Below, in pieces: positions 43,881 through 52,160 of a stretch of DNA of 64,000 nt. Below the pieces are notes generated by a model that searched no databases, was not told the DNA's origin, and saw nothing but the letters and a program-made list of their open reading frames with translations. The translations under genes were made by a program, and so were the position numbers. Every line of letters starts with the position of its first letter. The stretch's first letter is position 1. Origin of the DNA: JADJYF01 sp965278995 (GTDB taxonomy: Bacteria; Pseudomonadota; Gammaproteobacteria; Ga0077536); contig OZ257136.1 of NCBI GenBank assembly GCA_965278995.1, forward strand, positions 2,046,001-2,110,000, given 5' to 3'.

Positions 43881-44546
43881 TCAACGCCAGGCGAAGGTCG
43901 GCTGTTCGTAATGCGCAACGCGGGTAGCACGGCCGAGCAGACAGACTTCGCGAAACTGATAGAGGATTGCAGCAGTCGGCGCCGCAATCCAGGAATCGCC
44001 CACCGGCATGCGCAGGACCGGCTCACCGCCATCCGGTGAAGCCTCGAGCAGCGGTGCATCGCCACGCATGAATTCGCTGACCGGTATGCGATGTATTGCC
44101 TCGACTTCCTCGGGGTTCGCAACAAGGCAACGGCGCGGACCAGCCCACACCACGATTGGCGTGATAACGAAACCTGAACGGGTGACGAAGTCGTCGAGCC
44201 GGCCGATGATATCGGCCGTCGTCAGAGCCAGGCCGACTTCCTCGCGCATTTCGCGCAGCGCCGTCATTTCCGCCGTTTCACTGTCGTCTACACGACCGCC
44301 CGGCAGCGCCCATTGACCGGGATGACTGCGCAACTGGAGCGAACGTCGCGTAAGGATCAGCGCGGCCGCATTTTGCCATTCGCGATGCACCGGCAGGCCG
44401 GAGAGATCGGCACCGTAAGCGCCATCGGTGACGGCCAGCGCTACCGCTGATGCTCGCCCCTGCCCCGCGCTGTCGTGCAGGCGCTCGAAAGCGGCGAGGT
44501 GGGTCTCGATTCGCAACTTCAGCGCGACATCGCAGGCGAGCGTCAT
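43881..44546 (-). CDS. NUDIX hydrolase (CoA pyrophosphatase-like)
   Basis: NUDIX hydrolase of 221 residues. The box reads GRVDDSETAEMTALREMREEVG (about 112-133) with all conserved glutamates, preceded by LRSHPGQWALPGG, which is typical of NudL-type CoA or acyl-CoA pyrophosphatases. Start at 44546 is chosen because the family domain begins soon after; a longer frame to 44645 exists and is Arg-rich and unlike the family. First gene of the long minus-strand run ending at 34215. Confidence 0.85.
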   Translation of the reverse strand: MTLACDVALKLRIETHLAAFERLHDSAGQGRASAVALAVTDGAYGADLSGLPVHREWQNAAALILTRRSLQLRSHPGQWALPGGRVDDSETAEMTALREMREEVGLALTTADIIGRLDDFVTRSGFVITPIVVWAGPRRCLVANPEEVEAIHRIPVSEFMRGDAPLLEASPDGGEPVLRMPVGDSWIAAPTAAILYQFREVCLLGRATRVAHYEQPTFAWR

Positions 44547-44706
44547 GAATGCGGGCCCCGCAAAGTAAACGGCGGCAACACGCTCTGGCTGGTCTCGATG
44601 ATATGCACGGCTCCCCCTGTTCGAGTTCTCGGCAGCTTGCAACACGCCGCCGGCAGCCGCTCTGGCAAGTTACCACGGCGATGCGTTCCACCCCAACCAC
44701 GTCGGA

Positions 44707-44726
44707 CTCAGGACCCGGGTCCTGAG
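44707..44726. promoter_or_regulatory. Perfect 20-bp palindrome, candidate operator
   Basis: CTCAGGACCCGGGTCCTGAG is a perfect inverted repeat with no spacer. It lies 60 bases upstream of the acyl-CoA dehydrogenase start at 44786, and 160 bases from the divergent NUDIX start. The symmetry suits a dimeric repressor such as a TetR- or FadR-like protein, but no regulator gene adjoins it. The remainder of the 239-base gap shows no gene. Confidence 0.5.
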
Positions 44727-44785
44727 CATGGTCTTTTGGAAGCGGCTGCGGCACTATTCTGCCCCGTCTCCAGGAACGCCCGACC

Positions 44786-45943
44786 ATGCATCTTGCCCTG
44801 ACCGAAGAACAGGCCTTGATCCAGGATACCGCGCGCCGCTATGCCACGACCGAGCTGGCCCCGGTCGCAGCCCTTCTCGAAGCAGCCGACGCCCGACCAC
44901 TGTATCTGGCCAAACTGCATGCGCTGGCCGAGCTCGGATTCATGGGCCTGAATGTCTCGCCTGATTATGGCGGCACGGGCGCCGGCGTTGTCGCTTTCAG
45001 TGTCGCAATGACCGAGATCGCGCGTGGCTGCGCTTCCACTGCCGTGACCATGTCGGTCAACAATCTGGTCAGCGAAGTCATTCAGGCGATGGGCACCGAG
45101 GCGCAGAAACAGCGCTACATTCCACGCCTGTGCAGCGGTGAGTATGCGGCCGGTTCGTTCTGTCTCTCGGAAGCGGTGGCCGGCTCCGATCCATCTGGCT
45201 TGAAAACGCGCGCCCGCCGCGACGGCGACAGCTGGATCCTCGACGGGACCAAGATGTGGATTACGAGCGGCGAGTATGCCGGCGTGTTCGTGGTCTGGGC
45301 CGTGACGGACAGCGCGGCAGCACCCGGCAAAGGGATTTCCTGTTTCCTGGTCGAGCGCAGCAATCCGGGCGTCACTGTCGGGCGTGCGGAACGCAAGATG
45401 GGCCAACGGGCCTCGGCCACCAATCCGGTCGTGTTCGATCAGTGTCGCGTCGACGCCGAGGCCATGCTTGGCACGGAAAACGACGGTTTTCGCATAGCGG
45501 TCGGCGAATTGACCGGCGGACGTATCGGCATCGGCTCGCTCGCTCTCGGTGTCGGCCTGGCCGCGCTCGACGTCGCCCGCAACTATGCCACCCAACGCGA
45601 ACAATTCGGCCGACGCATCGCCGAGTTCCAGTCCATTCAGTTCATGCTGGCCGACGCCTATACCGAAATGGAAGCGGCCCGCCTGCTGCTCATGAACGCG
45701 GCCTGGCAGAAAGAGACCGGCGCGCCATACACAAAAAGCGCGTCGATGGCGAAACTTTTTGCCACCGAAGCGGCGAATCGCGCCTGCTATACCGCGCTGC
45801 AATTGATGGGCGGTATCGGCTATACCGAAGAATATCCACTCGAACGCCATGCACGCGACGCGCGCGTGACAACCATTTACGAAGGCACCAGCGAAATTCA
45901 GCGCGTCATCATCGCGCGCGAATTGCTGAAGGAGGTCGCATGA
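44786..45943 (+). CDS. Acyl-CoA dehydrogenase (short/branched-chain type)
   Basis: Complete acyl-CoA dehydrogenase of 385 residues. Seen: FCLSEAVAGSDPSGLKT (about 126-142), WILDGTKMWITSGEYAG (about 151-167), the FAD-contact stretch TQREQFGRRIAEFQSIQFML (about 271-290), and TTIYEGTSEIQRVI, whose Glu at about 368 is the expected catalytic base. The profile fits short-chain and branched-chain dehydrogenases of the butyryl-CoA class. Its stop overlaps the next dehydrogenase ATG (ATGA). The palindrome upstream is a candidate control site. Confidence 0.93.
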   Translation: MHLALTEEQALIQDTARRYATTELAPVAALLEAADARPLYLAKLHALAELGFMGLNVSPDYGGTGAGVVAFSVAMTEIARGCASTAVTMSVNNLVSEVIQAMGTEAQKQRYIPRLCSGEYAAGSFCLSEAVAGSDPSGLKTRARRDGDSWILDGTKMWITSGEYAGVFVVWAVTDSAAAPGKGISCFLVERSNPGVTVGRAERKMGQRASATNPVVFDQCRVDAEAMLGTENDGFRIAVGELTGGRIGIGSLALGVGLAALDVARNYATQREQFGRRIAEFQSIQFMLADAYTEMEAARLLLMNAAWQKETGAPYTKSASMAKLFATEAANRACYTALQLMGGIGYTEEYPLERHARDARVTTIYEGTSEIQRVIIARELLKEVA

Positions 45944-47208
45944 ATTTCGACATACCGGCACCGCTAGCCGCCTATCTGAATGAGCTCGATGAATTCATCG
46001 AACGCGAGATCAAGCCGCTCGAGGCAGTCGACGATAACATCCGTTTTTTCGACCATCGACGCGAGCATGCGCGTACCGACTGGGATCGCGGCGGACTGCC
46101 GCGTCACGACTGGGAAGCGCTGCTGGCCGAAACCCGACGCCGTGCCGATGCCGCTGGCCACTACCGCTATGCGTTCCCCGCGGAGTTCGGTGGGCGCGAC
46201 GGCACCAACCTCGGTATGGCCGTGATCCGGGAGCATCTCGCTGGGAAAGGTCTCGGCCTGCACTGCGACCTGCAGAACGAGCACGCCATTGTCGCCAACA
46301 ACATCGGCCTGTTGCTGATGTTGAACTACGGCAGCCCGGCGCAGAAAGCGCAATGGGTCGAAGGGCTGGCGAATGGCACCGCGTTTATCGCTTTCGGTAT
46401 CACCGAGCCCGACCACGGATCCGATGCGACACACATGGAAACGACGGCGGTGCGCGAGGGCGACAGCTGGCGCATTAACGGCGAAAAAACCTGGAATACC
46501 GGCATTCACACCGCGCCCTGCGATCTGATTTTTGCCCGCACGGCTGGTCAAGCCGGCGATGGCGACGGCATCACGGCTTTCCTGGTTCCTACAGATGCGG
46601 CCGGCTTCAAAGTCGAGGAAATGCTGTGGACGTTCAATATGCCGACCGATCACGGCCGCATCAGCCTGACCGACGTCCGCGTGCCGCATTCGGCGATCCT
46701 CGGCGGTGAAGGTCGCGGCCTGCAGGTCGTGCAACACTTTTTCAACGAGAACCGGATCCGACAGGCCGCCTCGAGCCTCGGTGCGGCGCAATTCTGCATC
46801 AACGAATCGGTTGCTTACGCCAAGGTCCGCAAACCTTTCGGTAAACCGCTGGCCAGCAATCAGGGCATTCAGTTCCCGCTGGTCGAACTGCAGACACAAT
46901 GCGAGATGGTACGTGCGTTAATCCACAAGACCGCCTGGATGATGGATACCTATGGCGCGTTCACGGTTTCGGACAAGGTCTCGATGTGCAATTTCTGGTC
47001 GAACCGCCTGTGTTGCGAAGCGGCCGATCGCGCCATGCAGGTCCACGGCGGCATCGGCTATTCAAGACACAAGCCGTTCGAACACATTTATCGCCATCAT
47101 CGTCGCTATCGCATCACCGAAGGCGCGGAAGAAATCCAGATGCGCCGGGTCGCTGGCTACATGTTCGGGTTCATGAATCAGCGTGCGCCGAAAGGGGTGA
47201 TCGAATAG
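45940..47208 (+). CDS. Acyl-CoA dehydrogenase, second of a coupled pair
   Basis: Acyl-CoA dehydrogenase of 422 residues, larger than its partner because of an insertion near 30-65 (FFDHRREHARTDWDRGG). It keeps FGITEPDHGSDATHMETTA (about 151-169), WRINGEKTWNTGIHTA and the C-terminal YRITEGAEEIQMRR, where the Glu matches the catalytic position, so both members of the pair look active. The first gene's GGAGG provides the ribosome site. A long-chain or polycyclic acyl substrate is possible. Confidence 0.92.
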   Translation: MNFDIPAPLAAYLNELDEFIEREIKPLEAVDDNIRFFDHRREHARTDWDRGGLPRHDWEALLAETRRRADAAGHYRYAFPAEFGGRDGTNLGMAVIREHLAGKGLGLHCDLQNEHAIVANNIGLLLMLNYGSPAQKAQWVEGLANGTAFIAFGITEPDHGSDATHMETTAVREGDSWRINGEKTWNTGIHTAPCDLIFARTAGQAGDGDGITAFLVPTDAAGFKVEEMLWTFNMPTDHGRISLTDVRVPHSAILGGEGRGLQVVQHFFNENRIRQAASSLGAAQFCINESVAYAKVRKPFGKPLASNQGIQFPLVELQTQCEMVRALIHKTAWMMDTYGAFTVSDKVSMCNFWSNRLCCEAADRAMQVHGGIGYSRHKPFEHIYRHHRRYRITEGAEEIQMRRVAGYMFGFMNQRAPKGVIE

Positions 47209-47245
47209 CACGCCGCATGCACCATCAACGCATAGGAGAGACACC

Positions 47246-47701
47246 ATGAAACTTGAATTCTTGATGAGTTATCAGGCACAGCTGAACGGGCTGCTCGATG
47301 TCGGGACCGGGCCGCGCGGGCATCGCATGATTGCCGAAGTTGCGGGTGGGGAATTTTCGGGGCCGCGATTGAAAGGCAAGATCCGCGGCGCGGCAGCAGC
47401 GGACTGGCTGACTATCGGCGACGGCTACGGGCACCTCGATGTGCGGGTGACATTCGAGACCGACGATGGCGCTTTCATTTATGTCGAATATTTCGGCTGC
47501 GTCGAAATGACGCCGCGCGTGCAGGCGGCGCTGGGCGGCCACGGGAGCACCGAGTTTGGCGAAGCGTACTTCTTTGCCTCGCCCCGTCTGCAGACCGGCG
47601 ACCCGCGGTATGCGTGGGTGAACAATATCGTCTGCGTCGGCCAGGGGCGCGCCATCCCCGGCGGCGTCGAATATCAGGTGTATCAGGTCGTCAACGACTG
47701 A
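47246..47701 (+). CDS. DUF3237 family protein
   Basis: Protein of 151 residues of DUF3237, a beta-barrel family of unknown function. Visible pattern: GPRGHRMIAEVAGGEFSGPR (about 22-41), then the GDGYGHLDVRVTFETDDGAF segment and the C-terminal FFASPRLQTGDPRYAWVN. Family members cluster with acyl-CoA and aromatic catabolic genes. It starts 37 bases after the acyl-CoA dehydrogenase stop with AGGAGAG upstream, and it is probably in the same transcript. Confidence 0.85.
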   Translation: MKLEFLMSYQAQLNGLLDVGTGPRGHRMIAEVAGGEFSGPRLKGKIRGAAAADWLTIGDGYGHLDVRVTFETDDGAFIYVEYFGCVEMTPRVQAALGGHGSTEFGEAYFFASPRLQTGDPRYAWVNNIVCVGQGRAIPGGVEYQVYQVVND

Positions 47702-47721
47702 CAGGCCGGTGATGCGGGGAT

Positions 47722-49960
47722 TCAAAAGTTGTAGGAAACTTCGAGTCCCCACGAACGCTGCGAACCCGGGTGGATGAATGAACCGCCGAATTCCGGCGCC
47801 GATATTGAAGGTGAATTCAGGCGCATAGGGAATTTCATTTCCTTCGGTCTGCGGGCGATTGCGATTCTTGTCGATGGTGCCATCCAGGTAGCTGACGCCA
47901 CTGAACACTGAAATCTGATCGGTCACCGAAATCGCCAGCGCGAGTTCGCCGCCGGTGATCGAGGCCTCGTCGATGTTCGAGACGACACGCAGCAGACCAA
48001 ACGGGCCGACGAAGAAATTGAAGAACTGCATGTCGTCGATCAGCGTGTGGAAGACAGCGCCTTCTACCTTGGCGCGGCCTCCGGCGAGCGTACTCTTGAA
48101 GCCGAGTTCGAAAGCGTCGGAAGTTTCCTTGTCGAATTCGTCGGCAATGCTCAAGCCGGCATTGACGCCTGGATTATCGAAGAACAGATCGATCGTTGCC
48201 TGACTGCCCAGGTTGTTGAAACCGCCGCTCTTGAAACCGCGTCCCCAACTCGCAAACAGCGACACCTGTTCGACGACATCCCAGCGGAGACTGACTTTGG
48301 GCTGGATTTCGTCCCATACTTCGCTGCGGTCCGGGATCGCATTGTTGATGGTGCACGTGGTGAAATCGACAAAGGCTGGATTGAGCGGCGAGCCGGCCAC
48401 GCCGTCATCGCAACCAAAGAATGCCGTGGTATAATCGACGAACCGCGAGCGCTGCACATCCGGCGGCGGCACGGTCGAACTCGCGTCGCGATCCTCGCGG
48501 TCGTAACGCAGCGCAAGCGCTGCTTCCAGCGTGTCGGTTACATCGTACTAAACATTACCGAATACTGCCCACACCGAGGTCTCGAAGTCGTCACTGACCA
48601 GCGCTTCCGTCAACGGATTGACCAGCGACCCGAACAGCGCGCTGCCGTCATCGACGAGCTGGGCGACGCCGACCTGGCGGTCCAGGTCCAGGTGATAGAA
48701 CCCAACCTGCCAGCGCAGCTGCTGATCGGCTTTTGATGTGAGTCGGAACTCGAAGCTGCGGTCGTCCTGATTTCGCGTCTGGTACTGGTAGCCGTCGCAG
48801 GTCGTCGGCGTATAGGCGCCGTAGAACGAGCCACCGGCGACAAACGCAAATGGCGCCGGATTACCGGTATTGAATGTCGGTGCCGGGAACGGCTGGCCAG
48901 CGGCGGCGAGTGCTGCGGCAGACGCTACGCAGGCAGGCTCGCCTGCGAAAAAGCCAAAAGCGCCGCTGGTCCCGTCGGCGAGGAAACTCTGCTCGACGTC
49001 ACTGTAGAGAAACCACCCGGTCAACATGGCCCAATCGAGGTCGTAGTCCATCTTCAGCGAGAAATCCATCGATTCCTGGTCGTTCTGCGGGTCGACATTG
49101 TTCTGAAATACGAACTGGTGCTCGTTGACTTCCTCGAATAGCGGCGCACCGCGCGGAACTGAGCCGAAGACCGGCAACGCAAACACGGAATTGAAGCCGA
49201 TAGCCGCCGCATCGACTTCACCGTAATGAGCCTTGAAATCGAAGCTGAGATCCTCATTCGCGTCCCACTTAAGCCGACCATTGACGTTGTAGTTCTCGAA
49301 ATCGTCGACGATATGACTGTTGTCCTGGAATGTGTTCTTGTAGAAGCCGTCAGTGTCGCGATAGTCGACGTGGACGCGACCGAACAACTGGTTCGGCACC
49401 AGCGCGCCGCCGGCGCCGGCGGAGACCGTATAGGTATCCTGGCTGCCTGCACTGGCCCGCGCGTCGGCCTCGAATTCCTCGCCCGGAGCCCGCGTCGTGA
49501 CGATCATGGCGCCTGACGCCGCGCTGCGGCCGTAGAGCGCGCCTTGCGGACCCTTCAGGATTTCGATTTGCTGAACATCGGCGAACTCACGGTTGAATGC
49601 GCTCGGATTGGTATGCAGGATGCCATCGACGATAAATGCAAAATTCGCTTCGCCGTCGCGCGTACCGTTGATGCCACGGATGCTGACCTGGGTGTCACCC
49701 ACTTCGGCGGTGTTGACCAGCGACACTCCGGGTGTCAGCGCGATGAAATCAGGCGCCCGCTTGATGCCAGCGCGCTCGATATCCTGAGCTGAAAACGCTG
49801 TGATCGAGGCCGGCACATCGCTGATTGCTTCCTCGCGCTGACGCGCGGTGACAAGCACTTCCTCGACCGATTCCTGAGCTGTTGCATCGGCTGCCGGTAA
49901 ACCGACAAGCGCGATCAACCCGAACATGGGCAGGGTTCGATGGCAGAGCATGAAGTTCAT
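47722..49960 (-). pseudogene. TonB-dependent outer-membrane receptor, disrupted (amber codon and 3' deletion/frameshift)
   Basis: Outer-membrane receptor of the siderophore/oligomer import type. The signal peptide (MNFMLCHRTLPMFGLIALVG) starts at 49960, with AAGGA eight bases upstream. A TonB box-like EEVLVTARQRE and a plug domain (about 35-165) follow. In-frame TAG at 48548-48550 interrupts AVFGNV-stop-YDVTDTLEAAL; the frame then continues with receptor barrel sequence. Near 47790, after APEFTFNIGA, the original frame is lost and barrel homology resumes in another as EFGGSFIHPGS..SWGLEVSYNF, ending with the terminal Phe at TGA 47722-47724. Typical C-terminal strands between these points are missing. 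Confidence 0.85.
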
Positions 49961-50130
49961 GGCGGCAATCCTTGTCCCGATGGCGCGTGCAGTAGATATC
50001 ACACGAATCGCCGAGCCAGCGCAATACGCAGCTTGTACAGCCAGCATGCCGGCACGCAGGACGCTTGCATGAGCGCGCGACTGCGAGGATGCTGCCGCTC
50101 CTGCAGGTGAGTATTCGGAGTCGGCGCGTC

Positions 50131-50439
50131 ATGTTGGAATTACGACCCAGCTGTGAACATTGCAACAGGCCACTGCCACCGGCGTCGGCCGACGCCATGA
50201 TCTGCTCGTTCGAGTGCACGTTCTGCCGAACCTGCGCGACGACGCTCCTTGCGAACGTCTGCCCCAACTGCGGTGGCGACTTCAGTGCCCGGCCGATACG
50301 GCCTGAAACGGACTGGAACGGCGGTAACAGCCTGGCCCGCTATCCGGCATCGACGACCGTCAAGCATCGCCCGGTCGACCTGGCGGCGCACGCCGAGTTC
50401 GCCCGCCCCATCGCGCCGATGGCGCCAGCCTCACGCTGA
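50131..50439 (+). CDS. DUF1272 cysteine-rich protein
   Basis: Protein of 102 residues. The N-terminus MLELRPSCEHCNRPLPPASA and the cysteine pattern CSFECTFCRTCATTLLANVC, followed by PNCGGDFSARPIRP, match DUF1272, a zinc-binding family of unknown function. About 30 less conserved residues follow the domain. Start at 50131 with GGAG upstream; a longer frame from 50065 adds residues unlike the family. Confidence 0.85.
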   Translation: MLELRPSCEHCNRPLPPASADAMICSFECTFCRTCATTLLANVCPNCGGDFSARPIRPETDWNGGNSLARYPASTTVKHRPVDLAAHAEFARPIAPMAPASR

Positions 50440-50459
50440 CGCTGACTGGCCGGCCGACG

Positions 50460-51299
50460 TCAGTCGCCGAGACAGCGTGCAATACAGTCGATGAACTCGG
50501 CCTCGGTCTGCACGGTGGCCAGGGTATCCGCCCGTACGGTGTAACCGTGTGTGTGTGCTATCGCCTCATAGCGCGGCAGACGCGCCTGAAACAGGCGCGG
50601 GAACATCCACAGCACGAAATCGTCTGGGCAGATGGCCTCGACCGCCGCGACCGCGTGATCGCGCATATACCGTTCCAGTTCGACCTGTAGAAAGTCGCTG
50701 CGGTAATACAGTGGCTTCGGCCCGGCTTCGGCGCGGCGCAGCAACTCGCGGCCATTCTCCGCTGTCGCCTCGATATAGAGGATCAACGAATGTTCCGCGA
50801 GGACGTCGAGTACGCCCGGCGCATCGAGCTCACACAGACTGCCGGCCGAATCGTTGATGAAATGCTGATAACCGTAGATGTTGCGCGCCTTGGCAATGAA
50901 TTCCGGAACATCGAACATCGCCGCGACTTCGGCATCCCGGTAGAGCTGCTGGCGGCGCCTGAACTCGGCCAGCGCCAGACCGCCTTGTGCCGGATCGCCG
51001 AGCTTGCCGAGAAACGTCAGCACCGCGGTCAGATTGTCGACCGTGATGTTGTTCGCGATGTAGATCGAATCCGAACGCAGGAGATCGCGCAGGAAAGGTA
51101 CCTGCATCGCTTGTTGCTTGATGTTGTCGAGTATCGGCTCACTCAGATAACGCGTGCCGATTCGATAGTCAGCAGAGTAGTGGAACCAGTGAGCCTGGCG
51201 CAGACGGCTGGAGAGGTGCGTCTTACCGACGCCCGACATACCGAGCAGCGTGATTGATTTCGCGCCCCAGTCGCGAAACTCCTGTGCGTTCATTCTCAT
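50460..51299 (-). CDS. P-loop ATPase of unknown role
   Basis: Protein of 279 residues. A Walker A motif GMSGVGKTHL (about 19-28) is followed by ADYRIGTRYLSEPI, and an acidic segment SLILYIEATAEN (about 172-183) follows. Beyond the P-loop I recognise no family. The sequence resembles bacterial P-loop NTPases of the kinase/ATPase group often annotated only as ATPase. It converges on the DUF1272 gene with a 20-base gap. A nucleotide-dependent kinase acting on a small molecule is possible but not shown. Confidence 0.7.
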   Translation of the reverse strand: MRMNAQEFRDWGAKSITLLGMSGVGKTHLSSRLRQAHWFHYSADYRIGTRYLSEPILDNIKQQAMQVPFLRDLLRSDSIYIANNITVDNLTAVLTFLGKLGDPAQGGLALAEFRRRQQLYRDAEVAAMFDVPEFIAKARNIYGYQHFINDSAGSLCELDAPGVLDVLAEHSLILYIEATAENGRELLRRAEAGPKPLYYRSDFLQVELERYMRDHAVAAVEAICPDDFVLWMFPRLFQARLPRYEAIAHTHGYTVRADTLATVQTEAEFIDCIARCLGD

Positions 51300-51444
51300 G
51301 GCGCGAGAATACTACGGCAGGCCCCGCAGTACCCACCTGGTCTCGGCCGACGGCGTCTATCGGCGGCCGCCGGTTGGGTCAACCAGTGGGAGCACCATCG
51401 TTCAGATGAACGGCGGGCGACCGTTCAGCCGAATTCGCGGTGGT

Positions 51445-52047
51445 TCAGGCGCGGCGGCGAAGACCGGCCAGCCCGGCCATCGCGGAACCGAGCAGCACGA
51501 GTGCGCCTGGTACCGGCACCGGTGCCGCAGTGATCTGCAGGGTATAGAGAAAATCAGTCGACAGCGGTTCGTTCTGCGGATCGGAGTCCGGGATGCCGTT
51601 GAAATCGAAATCAGCGTAGCCGGATACAGCAACGTAATAGACGCCAGCGGTCGTGATAGTGTAAGTCAACAGCGCGTCGTAACCAGCGCCGTTGTCATCG
51701 TCATTCGCCAACTGCACGCCGCCGGTGCTGTACAGACCCACGAGCGGATCATCAGTCTGCAGGTAGCCATCAGGCGCCACGACTGAGATGGTCAGCAGCT
51801 GGTTGGCAGCGACCGTGAAGCTGTAATAGTCGGCCAGGCTATCGTCAACGAGCGCACCGCCGAAAACCGACCCTCGAACGCCGAGAACAGTGATGGTGCT
51901 GAGCGGTCCGTCGAGCGCGAACGGATCGACGTTCTGAGCCGTGGCCAGCGTGCTGTTGTCGACCAGCAGATTCTCGGTGGCCGCGTGGGCATTCGCCCCG
52001 GCCATGGCTGCCCCTATCAGGCCCAGCGCCGTCAGTGTCCTTCTCAT
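51445..52047 (-). CDS. PEP-CTERM protein with pre-peptidase C-terminal-like (PPC) domain
   Basis: Exported protein of 200 residues. Signal peptide MRRTLTALGLIGAAMAGANAHA. A PPC-like beta domain (about 65-160, DYYSFTVAANQLLTISVVAP, later GVYYVAVSGYAD) has acidic loops (NDDDNGAGYD). The C-terminus VPVPGALVLLGSAMAGLAGL ending in RRR is a PEP-CTERM-type sorting signal. Start at 52047 with GGAGA eight bases upstream. It is the second candidate exosortase substrate in the window. Reads in the same direction as the upstream ligase operon but 113 bases downstream. Confidence 0.82.
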   Translation of the reverse strand: MRRTLTALGLIGAAMAGANAHAATENLLVDNSTLATAQNVDPFALDGPLSTITVLGVRGSVFGGALVDDSLADYYSFTVAANQLLTISVVAPDGYLQTDDPLVGLYSTGGVQLANDDDNGAGYDALLTYTITTAGVYYVAVSGYADFDFNGIPDSDPQNEPLSTDFLYTLQITAAPVPVPGALVLLGSAMAGLAGLRRRA

Positions 52048-52160
52048 CGTCGATGTCTCCGAAAGCTGAAAATTGGATGTCTGGATAATATCGTTTTGCC
52101 GGACCAGCTGTCCCGGCTTGATTGTGAAAGATCTTGTCCGTTTGGGCACGGTCGACACAA

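Noticed and set aside
45256..45939. 5' extension of the second acyl-CoA dehydrogenase frame
   Set aside because: The frame is open upstream but lies inside the first dehydrogenase gene; the ATG at 45940 with GGAGG is the clear start.
44708..45961. Minus-strand open frame of 417 codons
   Set aside because: Antisense to the acyl-CoA dehydrogenase, which has complete motifs in the plus frame.
47225..48472. Separate gene starting at an internal ATG
   Set aside because: It is the same frame as the receptor after the amber codon, and its tail after about 47790 runs antisense through DUF3237; it is better read as part of the broken receptor.
51445..52047. Exosortase substrate implying a nearby exosortase
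   Set aside because: I looked for a polytopic exosortase-like frame in the window and found none.
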